Assembly (NCBI RefSeq): GCF_003426945.1
Contig: NZ_QURO01000004.1
Span: 1,471,001 to 1,535,000 of the forward strand
Direction: 5' to 3'
DNA length: 64,000 nucleotides
DNA from: Thermus sediminis
GTDB lineage: Bacteria; Deinococcota; Deinococci; Deinococcales; Thermaceae
In this document: positions 42,790 through 50,317 of the stretch, piece by piece
How positions within the stretch are numbered: the stretch's first letter is position 1
How the letters are laid out: each line of letters begins with the position of its first letter
The notes under the pieces: generated by a model
Databases searched by the model: none
What the model was told of the DNA's origin: nothing
Seen by the model: the letters and a program-made list of their open reading frames with translations, nothing else
Made by a program: the position numbers and the translations under genes

Positions 42790-42845
42790 GGGGCACCTTC
42801 CTTCGGGAAGGGCCCCCCGGGTTTGCCCGCGGGGGCCTCGGCTTT
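42789..42845 (+). promoter_or_regulatory. Candidate attenuator: two overlapping hairpins upstream of the aminotransferase gene
   Basis: Hairpin 1: GGGGGC (42789-42794), one bulged A, CCTTCC-TTCG-GGAAGG (42796-42811) and GCCCCC (42812-42817). Hairpin 2: GGCCCCC (42811-42817), CGGG-TTTG-CCCG (42818-42829), GGGGGCC (42831-42837), then TCGGCTTTTA, a terminator shape. The two share 42811-42817 and exclude each other. Confidence 0.6.
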
Positions 42846-42859
42846 TAGGGAGGCTTAGG

Positions 42860-43921
42860 ATGCTCCTGCTGACCCCTGGACCCACCCCTATCCCCGAACG
42901 GGTGCAGAAGGCCCTCCTCCGTCCCATGCGGGGACACCTGGACCCCGAGGTTCTGGCGGTGAACCGGGCCATCCAAGCGCGACTTGGGGCCCTCTTTGAC
43001 CCTGGGGAAGGGGCCCTGTTGGCCGCCTTGGCGGGCTCGGGAAGCTTAGGCATGGAGGCGGGGCTGGCCAACCTGGACCGGGGGCCGGTTCTGGTACCCG
43101 TGAACGGGGCCTTTTCCCAAAGGGTGGCGAAGATGGCCGCCCTCTACGGCCTGGAGCCTACGGTCTTGGAGTTCTCCCCGGAGGAGGCCGTGGATCCCGA
43201 GGCGGTGGAAAAGGAGCTCCGGCGAAGGCGCTACCGCATGGTGGCCCTGGTCCACGGGGAGACCTCCACCGGGGTCCTGAACCCCGCCGAGGCCGTGGGG
43301 GCCCTGGCCAAGGAGGCCGGGGCCCTCTTCTTTCTGGACGCGGTGACCACCTTGGGGATGCTCCCCTTCTCCATGCGGCGGATGGGGGTGGACTACGCCT
43401 TCACCGGAAGCCAGAAGTGCCTCTCCGCCCCCCCGGGCCTGGCCCCCATCGCCCTGAGCCGGGAGGGGCGGCGGGCCTTCACGGGCAGGCGGGGCTGGTA
43501 CCTGGACCTCGCCCGGGTGGCGGAGCACTGGGAGGGGGGCGGGTACCACCACACTACCCCGGTCCTCCTGCACTACGCCCTCCTCGAGGCCCTGGACCTG
43601 GCCCTGGAGGAGGGAATAGAGGCCCGGGAGAGGCGGGCCAGGGAGACCCACGCCTGGCTTCTGGAGGAGCTCCTCGCCCGGGGCTTCCGCCCCTACCCCA
43701 AGGGAAGCTTCCTCCCCACCGTCTTGGTGGTGCGTCCTCCCGAGGGGGTAGAGGCAGACCGTCTGGTCAAGGCCCTTTACCGCGAGGGTGTAGCCGTGGC
43801 TGGGGGGATCGGCCCCACCCAGGGGCGGGTGCTCCGCCTGGGCCTCATGGGGGAGGAAGCCAGGAAGGAGCCCTATCGGGTCTTTCTACAGGCCCTGGAC
43901 CGGGTCCTGGCCCTAGCGTAG
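42860..43921 (+). CDS. Class V aminotransferase, serine-pyruvate/serine-glyoxylate type
   Basis: 353 residues. PLP enzyme of fold type I; the internal-aldimine Lys is in [12 protein letters not shown] (about residue 190), preceded by [12 protein letters not shown] and [10 protein letters not shown], and opening with [13 protein letters not shown], which is typical of serine-pyruvate, alanine-glyoxylate and related aminotransferases. Exact substrate unclear; serine or alanine with glyoxylate or pyruvate is usual. GGGAGGC stands before the ATG. An attenuator-like leader of about 100 bases precedes it. Its 3' end overlaps convergent uppP by nine bases. Confidence 0.88.
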   Translation: MLLLTPGPTPIPERVQKALLRPMRGHLDPEVLAVNRAIQARLGALFDPGEGALLAALAGSGSLGMEAGLANLDRGPVLVPVNGAFSQRVAKMAALYGLEPTVLEFSPEEAVDPEAVEKELRRRRYRMVALVHGETSTGVLNPAEAVGALAKEAGALFFLDAVTTLGMLPFSMRRMGVDYAFTGSQKCLSAPPGLAPIALSREGRRAFTGRRGWYLDLARVAEHWEGGGYHHTTPVLLHYALLEALDLALEEGIEARERRARETHAWLLEELLARGFRPYPKGSFLPTVLVVRPPEGVEADRLVKALYREGVAVAGGIGPTQGRVLRLGLMGEEARKEPYRVFLQALDRVLALA

Positions 43922-44689
43922 GAAGAAGTGGGCGTAGACCAAGGCCAAGGCCATGCGGTAGTAAGCGAAGGGCCGGAAGCCATAGCGCTCCACGAAGGAG
44001 AGCATCCAGCGTACGGTGAGGAAGGCGGTGATGAGGGCAGCGGAAAACCCCAGGAGGAGGAGCTCCCACCCTCCTTCTGGTACGGTCTCGGCGCTCTGTA
44101 AAAGGTCGTAGCCCACCGCCGCTAGCATCGTGGGCAGGGCCAGGAGGAAGCTGAACTCCGCTGCCCCCTTGCGGCCAAGGCCCATGAGCAGCCCCCCTAG
44201 GATGGTGGCCCCGCTCCGGCTGGTGCCGGGGAAGAGGGCAGCCAGGCCCTGGAAGAAGCCGATCCAGGCCACCTGCCAAAGGGGAAGCTCCCTCACGTCC
44301 CGGTAGCGGGCCCGCTCCGCTAGGCGGTCGGCGAGGAGGAGGACCAGGCCCACGAAGAAAAGGAAGAAGACCACGATCCCGTCGTTGCCCAGGATCTCCC
44401 CCTTGATAAGGGGGTAGAAGAGGAACCCCATGAGGCCCGTGGGCAGGAGGGCTACCCCGATGCGGAGCCAAAGCGCCCGGTCCACCAAAAACCGCCTGCC
44501 GTAGAGGAGGAGGATGGCCAGGATGGCCCCCAGCTGGATGGCGATGAGGAAGGTTTTCAGAAAGTCGTCCTCCGCGATGGGGAGGCCCAGGAGGTGAAAG
44601 AGCAGGGTCAGGTGGCCGGTGGAAGAGACGGGCAGGAACTCCGTGAGCCCCTCCACCACCCCAAGGAGAAGGGCTTCCCAAGCGCTCAT
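43913..44689 (-). CDS. uppP: Undecaprenyl-diphosphatase (UppP/BacA)
   Basis: 258 residues with about eight membrane helices. It dephosphorylates undecaprenyl diphosphate to recycle the carrier for cell-wall building. Motifs: [16 protein letters not shown] (with the catalytic Glu and Ser) near the N-terminus and [11 protein letters not shown] near residue 165. I set the start at the ATG at 44689, seven bases after the minus-strand TAGCAT; the ATG at 44698 is three residues longer and lies partly in the -10. Convergent with the aminotransferase; divergent from ispD, which is also an isoprenoid gene and so functionally related. Confidence 0.94.
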   Translation of the reverse strand: MSAWEALLLGVVEGLTEFLPVSSTGHLTLLFHLLGLPIAEDDFLKTFLIAIQLGAILAILLLYGRRFLVDRALWLRIGVALLPTGLMGFLFYPLIKGEILGNDGIVVFFLFFVGLVLLLADRLAERARYRDVRELPLWQVAWIGFFQGLAALFPGTSRSGATILGGLLMGLGRKGAAEFSFLLALPTMLAAVGYDLLQSAETVPEGGWELLLLGFSAALITAFLTVRWMLSFVERYGFRPFAYYRMALALVYAHFFLR

Positions 44690-44696
44690 GCGGACC

Positions 44697-44706
44697 ATGC
44701 TACCAT
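44697..44706. promoter_or_regulatory. Overlapping divergent -10 elements for uppP and ispD
   Basis: Minus TAGCAT (44702-44697) and plus TACCAT (44701-44706) share two base pairs. Start codons lie seven bases away on each side (44689 and 44714). Only one gene can be initiated at a time. Confidence 0.65.
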
Positions 44707-44713
44707 GGGAGGG

Positions 44714-45370
44714 GTGGAGGTTTCCGTCCTGATCCCCGCCGCTGGCAACGGAAAGAGGCTGGGCCTGGGGCCCAAGGCCTTCCTCCGGGTGGCCGGGAGG
44801 ACCCTTTTGGAGTGGGCCCTCCTGCCCTTCGGGGAGGCGGCCGAGGTCCTGGTGGCCCTGCCCCCTGGGACGGAGCCCCCCGGCGCCTTCCGGGCTACCT
44901 TTCTAGAGGGGGGAAGGACCAGGCAGGAGTCCGTGGCCCGCCTCCTCGAGGCGGCGAGCCTCCCCGTGGTCCTGGTCCACGACGTGGCCCGCCCCTTCGT
45001 GAGCCGGAGCTTGGTCCACAGGGTCTGGGAGGCCGCCCGTCTCCAGGGGGCGGTGGCACCCGTGTTGCCGGTGCCCGACACCCTGGTCCGCCCCGAGGGG
45101 GCCCAGTACGGGGAGGTGGTGCCCCGGGAGGACTTCCGCCTGGTCCAGACCCCCCAGGGCTTCTTCACCGCTCTGTTGCGCGAAGCCCACGCCTACGCCG
45201 GGAAGCGGGGCCTCTCCGCCACCGACGACGCCCAGCTGGTGCGGGCCCTAGGCTACCCCGTGGCCCTGGTGGAGGGGGAGCGGACGGCCTTCAAGGTCAC
45301 CTACCGGGAGGACCTCCTCCTGGCGGAGGCGGTGGCGAGGGTATGGAACGCCTGGCCCCGGCCAAGGTGA
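44714..45370 (+). CDS. ispD: 2-C-methyl-D-erythritol 4-phosphate cytidylyltransferase
   Basis: 218 residues. Third enzyme of the MEP isoprenoid pathway, forming CDP-methylerythritol. The Gly-rich CTP loop [18 protein letters not shown] is at the N-terminus, and [10 protein letters not shown] and TDDAQLV are family landmarks. I prefer the GTG at 44714 (seven bases after TACCAT); the ATG at 44705 lies within that hexamer. It overlaps ispE by 28 bases, so both consecutive MEP genes are coupled. Confidence 0.93.
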   Translation: MEVSVLIPAAGNGKRLGLGPKAFLRVAGRTLLEWALLPFGEAAEVLVALPPGTEPPGAFRATFLEGGRTRQESVARLLEAASLPVVLVHDVARPFVSRSLVHRVWEAARLQGAVAPVLPVPDTLVRPEGAQYGEVVPREDFRLVQTPQGFFTALLREAHAYAGKRGLSATDDAQLVRALGYPVALVEGERTAFKVTYREDLLLAEAVARVWNAWPRPR

Positions 45371-46203
45371 ACCTGGGCCTCTCCCTCTTGGGGAGGCGGC
45401 CCGACGGCTACCACGAGCTCCACACCCTCTTCGCCGCCCTCTCCTTCGGGGACCGGGTGGTGGTGGAGCCCATCCCCGAGGGCATAGAGTTCCGCGGCCG
45501 CTACGGGCGGAGGAACCTGGCCTACCGGGCGGCGGAGGCCTACCTGGAAAGGGCGGGCTGGCCCGGGGGGGTGAGGATCCTCCTGGAGAAGGAGCTTCCC
45601 GAGGGGGCGGGCCTCGGTGGGGGGAGCTCGGACGCGGCCCAGGTGCTCCTGGTCCTGAAGGAGCTCTACCCGGCGGAGGTGGACCTCCCTGCCCTGGCTC
45701 TCTCCTTGGGGGCGGACGTGCCCTTCTTCCTCCAGGGAGGGGTGGCCGAGGCCCGGGGGGTAGGGGAGCGCCTGGAGCCCAGGGCCCTCCCCCCTTTGCC
45801 GGTGGTCGTCTTCGGCCCTGGCCTCCGCCTACCCACGCCCTTGGTGTACCGGGAGGTGAAGCCCCATGACTTCGCCCCCGAGCTTCCGGTGGTGGAAATC
45901 CTGGGGGCTTTGGCCCGGGAGGAGGAGCCCCCCTACTGGAATAGCCTGGAGGGGCCCGCCTTCCGCCTCCACCCCGAGCTTAAGGAGGTCAAGTCCAGGC
46001 TAAAGGCCCTCGGGCTTTACGGGGTCTTGATGTCGGGCTCCGGGAGCGCCTTCTACGGTTTTGCCCGGGACCTGGAACACGCCAAGCGGGCGGTGGAGGC
46101 CCTGAAGCGCACAGGCTACGCCCGCTATGGGACCCTAGGAGGTGGTAATGGGGCTTATCGACACCTTGGAAGGGTGCTTTCCGGAGGCCTTAGAGGCGCT
46201 TAG
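45343..46203 (+). CDS. ispE: 4-diphosphocytidyl-2-C-methyl-D-erythritol kinase
   Basis: 286 residues of the GHMP kinase family; it phosphorylates CDP-methylerythritol. Motif 1 [22 protein letters not shown], the ATP loop PEGAGLGGGSSDAAQ (about 84-98) and C-terminal MSGSGSAFYG are intact. The ATG lies inside the end of ispD. The frame continues past the region where I expect most homologues to end and overlaps the following TenA-like gene by 56 bases; the last ten or so residues (RHLGRVLSGGLRGA) look like read-on sequence. Confidence 0.93.
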   Translation: MERLAPAKVNLGLSLLGRRPDGYHELHTLFAALSFGDRVVVEPIPEGIEFRGRYGRRNLAYRAAEAYLERAGWPGGVRILLEKELPEGAGLGGGSSDAAQVLLVLKELYPAEVDLPALALSLGADVPFFLQGGVAEARGVGERLEPRALPPLPVVVFGPGLRLPTPLVYREVKPHDFAPELPVVEILGALAREEEPPYWNSLEGPAFRLHPELKEVKSRLKALGLYGVLMSGSGSAFYGFARDLEHAKRAVEALKRTGYARYGTLGGGNGAYRHLGRVLSGGLRGA

Positions 46204-46717
46204 GGCCCTGCCCATCCGCTGGGACTGGGAGCGCTTTAGCTTTTGGCTCCGGCAGGATTACCCCTTCGTGGAGGCCCTCTACCGTTACCAGGTGGGGCTC
46301 CTGCGGGAGGCCCCCCAGGCCCACCGCGCTCCCCTGGCCCAGGCCCTAATGGTCACGGTGGAGGAGCTGGACTGGCTCCTTTCCCAGGGGGCCGACCCTC
46401 GGGCCGAGGTTCACCCGGTGCGCCGGGAGTATATCTGCCTTCTGGAGCAAATGGAGCGGCTTTCCTACCCCTATCGCCTGGTTTTCTTCTACTTCCTGAA
46501 CCGCTTCTTCCTGGAAGCTTGGAACGCCCACGTGGAGGGGGAGGGCCCCTGGCAGGAACTGGCCGAGCATTGGTCCGCCCCGGAGTTCCAGGCAGTCCTC
46601 TTCGACCTGGAGGTCATGGCCCAAGGGGCTGCAGAGGAGCTGGACCAGGGGGTGGTGGTCCACTACCTGGGCCGTATCCTAGAGATGGAGGGGAAGACTT
46701 GGAGCCTCCTCCTTTGA
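46148..46717 (+). CDS. TenA-like (heme-oxygenase fold) protein
   Basis: 189 residues, all-helical. The pattern FSFWLRQDYPFVEALYRYQVGLLREAPQAHR and LMVTVEELDWL resembles TenA/thiaminase II (LxQDYxFVxAL), and EHWSAPEFQAVLFDLEVMAQGA the C-terminal helices. TenA salvages thiamin precursors, but the active-site Cys of the classical enzyme is not evident, so it may be a TenA_E-type or a distinct member. AGGAGGT stands four bases before the ATG at 46148. It overlaps ispE. Family call is from the motif only. Confidence 0.6.
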   Translation: MGLIDTLEGCFPEALEALRALPIRWDWERFSFWLRQDYPFVEALYRYQVGLLREAPQAHRAPLAQALMVTVEELDWLLSQGADPRAEVHPVRREYICLLEQMERLSYPYRLVFFYFLNRFFLEAWNAHVEGEGPWQELAEHWSAPEFQAVLFDLEVMAQGAAEELDQGVVVHYLGRILEMEGKTWSLLL

Positions 46718-46723
46718 GGCCAC

Positions 46724-46756
46724 CCCATCCTGGCCGGGGCAAGGATGGGCGCCCCG
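46724..46756. repeat. Palindromic intergenic element, copy D (diverged)
   Basis: CCCATCCT (46724-46731) and AGGATGGG (46742-46749) flank a GC-rich loop; the tail GGGCGCCCC (46747-46755) differs by one base from the GGGGGCCCC of the other copies. Confidence 0.5.
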
Positions 46757-46810
46757 GCGGCTTTCTGAACCGGGCCTTTCTTGTGTGAAAGAGTTCCAGA
46801 GAAAGGATAT

Positions 46811-46842
46811 GCCAAGGGCGGGGCCTGGGCCCCGCCCTTGGC
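46811..46842. terminator. Long perfect hairpin, bidirectional terminator
   Basis: GCCAAGGGCGGGGCC and its exact complement around a 2-base centre (46811-46842), between the convergent TenA-like and carD genes. On the minus strand it is followed by ATATCCTTTCTC. Confidence 0.85.
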
Positions 46843-46852
46843 TCTGGGGCAA

Positions 46853-47347
46853 TCAGTTTAGCTCCTCTCCCCAGGCCTCCTCAAAGAGGCACTTGGCCTC
46901 CTGCACCGTGATTTCCAGGGTCTGGGACACCTCCTCCGCCAAGAGGTAGATGGCCCGCCTCAGGGCCTGCCGGTCTAGGTCGGGCAGGCCCCGCTCCAGT
47001 TCCCAAGCCCGAAGCTGCCCCGCCATCTGGGCGATGCGGTAAGGGTTTCCGTCCGCCAGGATCTCGCTGGTCTTGCGGTGCCGGGCGGCCCACTGCCTGG
47101 GCAGGGGCATGCGCCCGTTTTTTAGGAGGTCCAGGATCACCGGGACCTCCTCGGGAGCCAGGGCCTTGCGCATGCCCACGCTCTGAGGAGCCTCCACGGG
47201 GACGTAAGCCTTGGAGCGGGAGCCGGGGAAGTCCACTTGGTAGTAGGCCCGGCTTATGCCGCTTACGCTCCTTTGGGCTATGCCCGCCACCACGCCCACC
47301 CCGTAAGGGGGCAGGACCACCTTGTCGCCGGGACGGAACTCTTTCAC
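46853..47347 (-). CDS. carD: Transcription regulator CarD (CdnL-type)
   Basis: 164 residues, identical in length to the structurally characterised Thermus CarD. N-terminal RNA-polymerase-interacting domain (EFRPGDKVVLPPYGVGVVAG) binds the beta subunit; the C-terminal helical domain (PLPRQWAARHRKTSEILADGNPYRIA) contacts the upstream edge of the promoter bubble, where a conserved Trp wedges the DNA. CarD stabilises open complexes. GTG start at 47347 with AAGGAG upstream; it overlaps the TGA of the TetR-type gene (GTGA), so the two are coupled. Confidence 0.96.
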   Translation of the reverse strand: MKEFRPGDKVVLPPYGVGVVAGIAQRSVSGISRAYYQVDFPGSRSKAYVPVEAPQSVGMRKALAPEEVPVILDLLKNGRMPLPRQWAARHRKTSEILADGNPYRIAQMAGQLRAWELERGLPDLDRQALRRAIYLLAEEVSQTLEITVQEAKCLFEEAWGEELN

Positions 47348-47913
47348 GGCGCGACTCCTTTCTGGAACACCAGGAGCAGGTGCTCCAAATACGCTTCCAC
47401 CTCCAGATGGGGGTTGCACCCCAAGGCGGCGATCACCGCAGCCGTGGCCTTGGGGGAAAGCTCCCTTCGGACCGTACCCTCCTCCTGGCCGCTTGCCACG
47501 AGCTCCTCCAGGAGGTCCAGGTAGTTCTGGTGGAGCCCCCTAAGCCAGGGGGTAGGGTCCGCCACGGCCTCCCTAGCCACCGCCGCCCACAGGCCCCTCC
47601 ACTCCGCGATCCAGGCCAGCCGCCTTTCCAAAAGGCGCGCAAGCCGTACAAAAAAGGGCGCTTCCAGGCGCACAATCCCCTCCACCTCCCGGTAGAAGGC
47701 CCAGGTCCGCTCTTCCACCAGGCTCTTGAGGAGGTCCTTCTTGTCGCGGAAGTAGAGGTAGATGGTTCCCTTCCCCACCTCGGCCTTGCGGGCCACGTCC
47801 TCCATCTTTAGGCCGGAAAGCCCCTTTTCCCGGAGGACTTCCAGAGTGGCCTGGAGGATGGCTTCCCGCTTGCCCTTGGTCAAGATTCCCGGAAGGGACA
47901 CCATCGCGGCCAC
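47344..47913 (-). CDS. TetR-family transcriptional regulator
   Basis: 189 residues. The N-terminal DNA-binding helix-turn-helix is ILQATLEVLREKGLSGLKMEDVARKAEVGKGTIYLYF (about 17-53), classic TetR; the ligand-binding helical part is variable and gives no hint of the effector. I set the start at the GTG at 47913, seven bases after the minus-strand TAGACT (47926-47921); an ATG at 47904 would shorten it by three residues. It precedes carD in the same transcript, so it could influence carD levels by autoregulation; no clear operator is seen. Confidence 0.87.
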   Translation of the reverse strand: MAAMVSLPGILTKGKREAILQATLEVLREKGLSGLKMEDVARKAEVGKGTIYLYFRDKKDLLKSLVEERTWAFYREVEGIVRLEAPFFVRLARLLERRLAWIAEWRGLWAAVAREAVADPTPWLRGLHQNYLDLLEELVASGQEEGTVRRELSPKATAAVIAALGCNPHLEVEAYLEHLLLVFQKGVAP

Positions 47914-47985
47914 AAACCCAAGTCTACCACACCGCCCTTTTCCTTTCATGAGGAAGCGGCTACCCTAGAGGTATTAGGAGGGGAT

Positions 47986-48699
47986 ATGCGCCAGGGCTTC
48001 TTCGCCTTTCTCACCGCTGACCCCTTGCGCGGGGCCTTGCGCGCCGTGGAGGCTAGGCTCCTGGAGGAGGCCCGCGGAGAGGCCCTCTTCCTGGTGCCTT
48101 ACTCCTTGCGGGATCTGGCCGAGGCCTGGAGGCTGGCCTACCGGGACCTGGGCCTCAAGCGGGGCCGGGTGCGCTACCTCAGGCGGCGGGAGGAGGCCTT
48201 TGACCCCGACATAGCCCAGGAAGTGGCGGAAAGCCGTCTGGTCCTTATGGCCACGGAGGGCTTGCCGGAGTTTTTGGAACTTGTCCGGGGAAGCTTGGTC
48301 CTGCAGGCTCTCCTGGAGGCACACCGCCAGGGGGGTGGGGTGCTGGCCCTGGGGGAGGCTGGGGGTCTCCTTGGGGAGGCGGCCTTCTATCCCCTCGAGG
48401 GAGAGGTGCGGGCGGCCTTGGGCCTGGCCCTCCTCCGGGGGTTGGCCCTCCTGCCCCGGGTGGAGGAGCGGGGGCGCTTCCTGGCCCTTTCCCAATTGGT
48501 GGCCGACAACCCCGACCTGGTGGGCCTGGGGCTTTTGGAGAACACGGCGCTGCGCCTCCTGAGGGGCCTGGGGGAGGTCTGGGCGGGTGGGGTGACCCTG
48601 GTGGATGCGGGCGGGGCGGAGTTCACGGGCCGGGGGGTCCGGGGGCTTCGGGTGGACGTCCTCTCGGCGGGGGAGCGCTTCCCCCTCCCAGTCCTGTAG
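47986..48699 (+). CDS. Cyanophycinase-like (S51 family) protein without its catalytic residues
   Basis: 237 residues. The C-terminal half, GLALLPRVEERGRFLALSQLVADNPDLVGLGLLENTAL, follows the cyanophycinase pattern GLGLLPG...RGR..RL....NP.LLGLGIDE.TAL, but the DQHF segment with the catalytic His is deleted. The nucleophile elbow, normally GTSAGA, reads GEAGGL, so the Ser is lost too. It is therefore probably not a peptidase; a binding or regulatory role is possible. GGAGGGG precedes the ATG. Its stop TAG is the beginning of the next gene's -10 (TAGCAT). Confidence 0.65.
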   Translation: MRQGFFAFLTADPLRGALRAVEARLLEEARGEALFLVPYSLRDLAEAWRLAYRDLGLKRGRVRYLRRREEAFDPDIAQEVAESRLVLMATEGLPEFLELVRGSLVLQALLEAHRQGGGVLALGEAGGLLGEAAFYPLEGEVRAALGLALLRGLALLPRVEERGRFLALSQLVADNPDLVGLGLLENTALRLLRGLGEVWAGGVTLVDAGGAEFTGRGVRGLRVDVLSAGERFPLPVL

Positions 48700-48708
48700 C
48701 ATGGGGTC

Positions 48709-49209
48709 ATGCCCGCGGGACGGGTGCACGAGGCCATCAACCTGACGGCCTTGGGCCTGGGGGGGATCGCCTACTTGGCCTACGGGGGCCCGCTGGAAGA
48801 CCCTCGGGCTCTGGCCTTCGCCTTGAGCTACCTTACAGGTACCTTCCTCCTTTCCCCCGACCTGGACCTGGCGGAGAAGGGGGTGCGGGCCAAAAGGCGG
48901 TGGGGGGTGCTGGGCTTTCTCTGGCGGCCCTACGGGTGGCTGTTCCGCCACCGGGGCCTTTCCCACACCTGGATCCTGGGCCCCTTGACCCGCTTGGGCT
49001 ATCTGTTTTTTCTCCTTTTCCTCCTCTACGGCTTCTTCAGCGGGATGGCTGCCCTCTTGGGGGCCTCCTTTGCCCTGGTTCTCCCCCCTCTGCCCTCAGG
49101 GGTTCTTTGGTGGGGGCTTCTTGGGTACTACCTTTCCCAGTGGCTCCACCTCCTGGCGGACGGAATCTATCCCGACCATGACCTGAAGCGGCTTAGGCGG
49201 CCAAGGTAA
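48709..49209 (+). CDS. DUF2227-like putative metal-binding membrane protein
   Basis: 166 residues. PAGRVHEAINL and SYLTGTFLLSPDLDLAEKG carry His and Asp, RHRGLSHTWILGPLTRLGY holds the HRGLSH signature, and QWLHLLADG comes near the end. Two or three membrane helices (about 105-150) are present. The motif pattern is that of DUF2227/YdjM-like membrane metal-dependent hydrolases. The ATG lies six bases after TAGCAT (48697-48702), whose first three bases are the stop codon of the previous gene. Confidence 0.75.
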   Translation: MPAGRVHEAINLTALGLGGIAYLAYGGPLEDPRALAFALSYLTGTFLLSPDLDLAEKGVRAKRRWGVLGFLWRPYGWLFRHRGLSHTWILGPLTRLGYLFFLLFLLYGFFSGMAALLGASFALVLPPLPSGVLWWGLLGYYLSQWLHLLADGIYPDHDLKRLRRPR

Positions 49210-49253
49210 AGCGGTTTACACACAGGCCCCCAGTGGGGTATTAAAATGCTACC

Positions 49254-49739
49254 ATGGGCAGAATCTGGCTTTTGGCCCTTTTTACCCTTTGGGGGGCGGC
49301 CTTGGCGGTGAGGCCAGGGGAGCCCATCCCTAGCTTCTCCCTTCTGGACCCGGCTGGGAACCCGGTTACCTGGGAGACCATGAAGAAACCGGCGGTGATC
49401 GTCTTCTGGGCCAGCTGGTGCCCGGTGTGCCGGGCGGAGTTCCCCGGCCTCCACCAGGTGGCCCAGGAGACCAAGGTGCCCTTCTACGTCATTAGCGCCG
49501 AACCTAGGGACACCAGGCAGGTGGTCCTCAGCTACATGAGGGCCTACCCCCGGTTCATCCCCCTCCTGGCCTCGGCCAAGGACCGGCCCCACGAGGTGGC
49601 GGCCCGCTTCCGGGTCCTGGGCCATCCCTGGACCTTCGTGGTGGACGGGGAGGGGAAAGTGGTGGCCCTCTTCGCGGGGCGCGCTGGGCGCGAAGCCCTT
49701 CTAGACGCCCTCCTCCTCGCTGGGGCGGACCTGCCATAG
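49254..49739 (+). CDS. Secreted TlpA/ResA-like thiol-disulfide protein
   Basis: 161 residues with a signal peptide or membrane anchor (MGRIWLLALFTLWGAALA) and a thioredoxin fold. The redox pair is Cys56/Cys59 in FWASWCPVCRAEFPGL, and the cis-Pro is in LGHPWTFVVD. It would reduce or oxidise thiols outside the membrane, for example in cytochrome c maturation; the cytochrome-rich complex III operon begins about 0.7 kb away. TAAAAT six bases before the ATG gives a leaderless message. Its last 39 bases overlap convergent tsaE. Confidence 0.88.
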   Translation: MGRIWLLALFTLWGAALAVRPGEPIPSFSLLDPAGNPVTWETMKKPAVIVFWASWCPVCRAEFPGLHQVAQETKVPFYVISAEPRDTRQVVLSYMRAYPRFIPLLASAKDRPHEVAARFRVLGHPWTFVVDGEGKVVALFAGRAGREALLDALLLAGADLP

Positions 49740-50138
49740 CTCCGCCCGCCGGGCCTCCCCTTCTGGGATGAGGCGGAGCAGGAAGTCCGCCTCTAGGGTT
49801 TCTGGCTCTCCCCACTCCACCAAGGTGAGCCGGGCCTCCTCTTCCGCAGCCAGGAGCTGGGGAAGGAGGGGTTTGGGGTCCTCTAGGCGGTAGAGGTCTG
49901 CGTGGACCAGAAGGCCCTCTGGGGTGGGGTAGGCGTGGATGAGGGTGTAGCTGGGGCTGGTGACCCGGCCCCTAAAGCCTAGGGCCTCGGCCAAGAAACG
50001 GACGAAGGTGGTCTTGCCCGCCCCCAGGGGGCCCGTTAGGGCCACCACCCCCCCTGGGGGCATAAGGGGGAGGACCTCCTGGGCCAGGGCCCGGGTGTCC
50101 TCGAGGGTGTGGAGGGTTCGCGAGAGGAGAAGCCGCAT
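49701..50138 (-). CDS. tsaE: tRNA threonylcarbamoyladenosine biosynthesis ATPase TsaE
   Basis: 145 residues. Walker A GPLGAGKTTF (about residues 36-45), then SPSYTLIHAYPT and HADLYRLED, the conserved TsaE motifs, and LVEWGEPETLEAD. It works with TsaB and TsaD in t6A37 formation on tRNAs reading ANN codons. It lies directly downstream of tRNA-Leu on the same strand, separated by a terminator, so it depends on readthrough or an unseen promoter. The C-terminal 13 codons overlap the tlpA-like gene on the other strand. Confidence 0.93.
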   Translation of the reverse strand: MRLLLSRTLHTLEDTRALAQEVLPLMPPGGVVALTGPLGAGKTTFVRFLAEALGFRGRVTSPSYTLIHAYPTPEGLLVHADLYRLEDPKPLLPQLLAAEEEARLTLVEWGEPETLEADFLLRLIPEGEARRAELWQVRPSEEEGV

Positions 50139-50143
50139 AAAGG

Positions 50144-50165
50144 AAAAGGCCCCGCAGGGCCTTTT
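50144..50165 (-). terminator. Terminator between tRNA-Leu and tsaE
   Basis: AAAAGGCCC (50144-50152), loop CGCA, GGGCCTTTT (50157-50165). Read on the minus strand the stem ends in TTTTCCTTT. It begins at the last base of the tRNA. Confidence 0.8.
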
Positions 50166-50251
50166 GGTGCCGGGAGCGGGACTTGAACCCGCACGCCCTT
50201 ACGGGCACCACCCCCTCAAGATGGCGTGTCTACCAGTTCCACCATCCCGGC
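50165..50251 (-). tRNA. tRNA-Leu (anticodon GAG), CCA encoded
   Basis: 87 bases on the minus strand. Acceptor GCCGGGA pairs with TCCCGGC, anticodon stem CCATC/GGTGG with loop TTGAGGG gives anticodon GAG, a long variable arm is formed by GCCCGTAAGGGC, and the ACCA end is encoded at 50165-50168. The class II shape confirms a Leu tRNA. Confidence 0.96.
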
Positions 50252-50276
50252 AGGGCACGCCTTAGGCGCAAGCCTC

Positions 50277-50304
50277 AGTTTAGCAAAAGCCCTTCCCTTG
50301 TCAA
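50277..50304 (-). promoter_or_regulatory. Promoter of tRNA-Leu
   Basis: Read on the minus strand: TTGACA (50304-50299), 16-bp spacer, TAAACT (50282-50277), about 25 bases before the mature 5' end. Confidence 0.82.
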
Positions 50305-50317
50305 GGTGGGCGGATAG

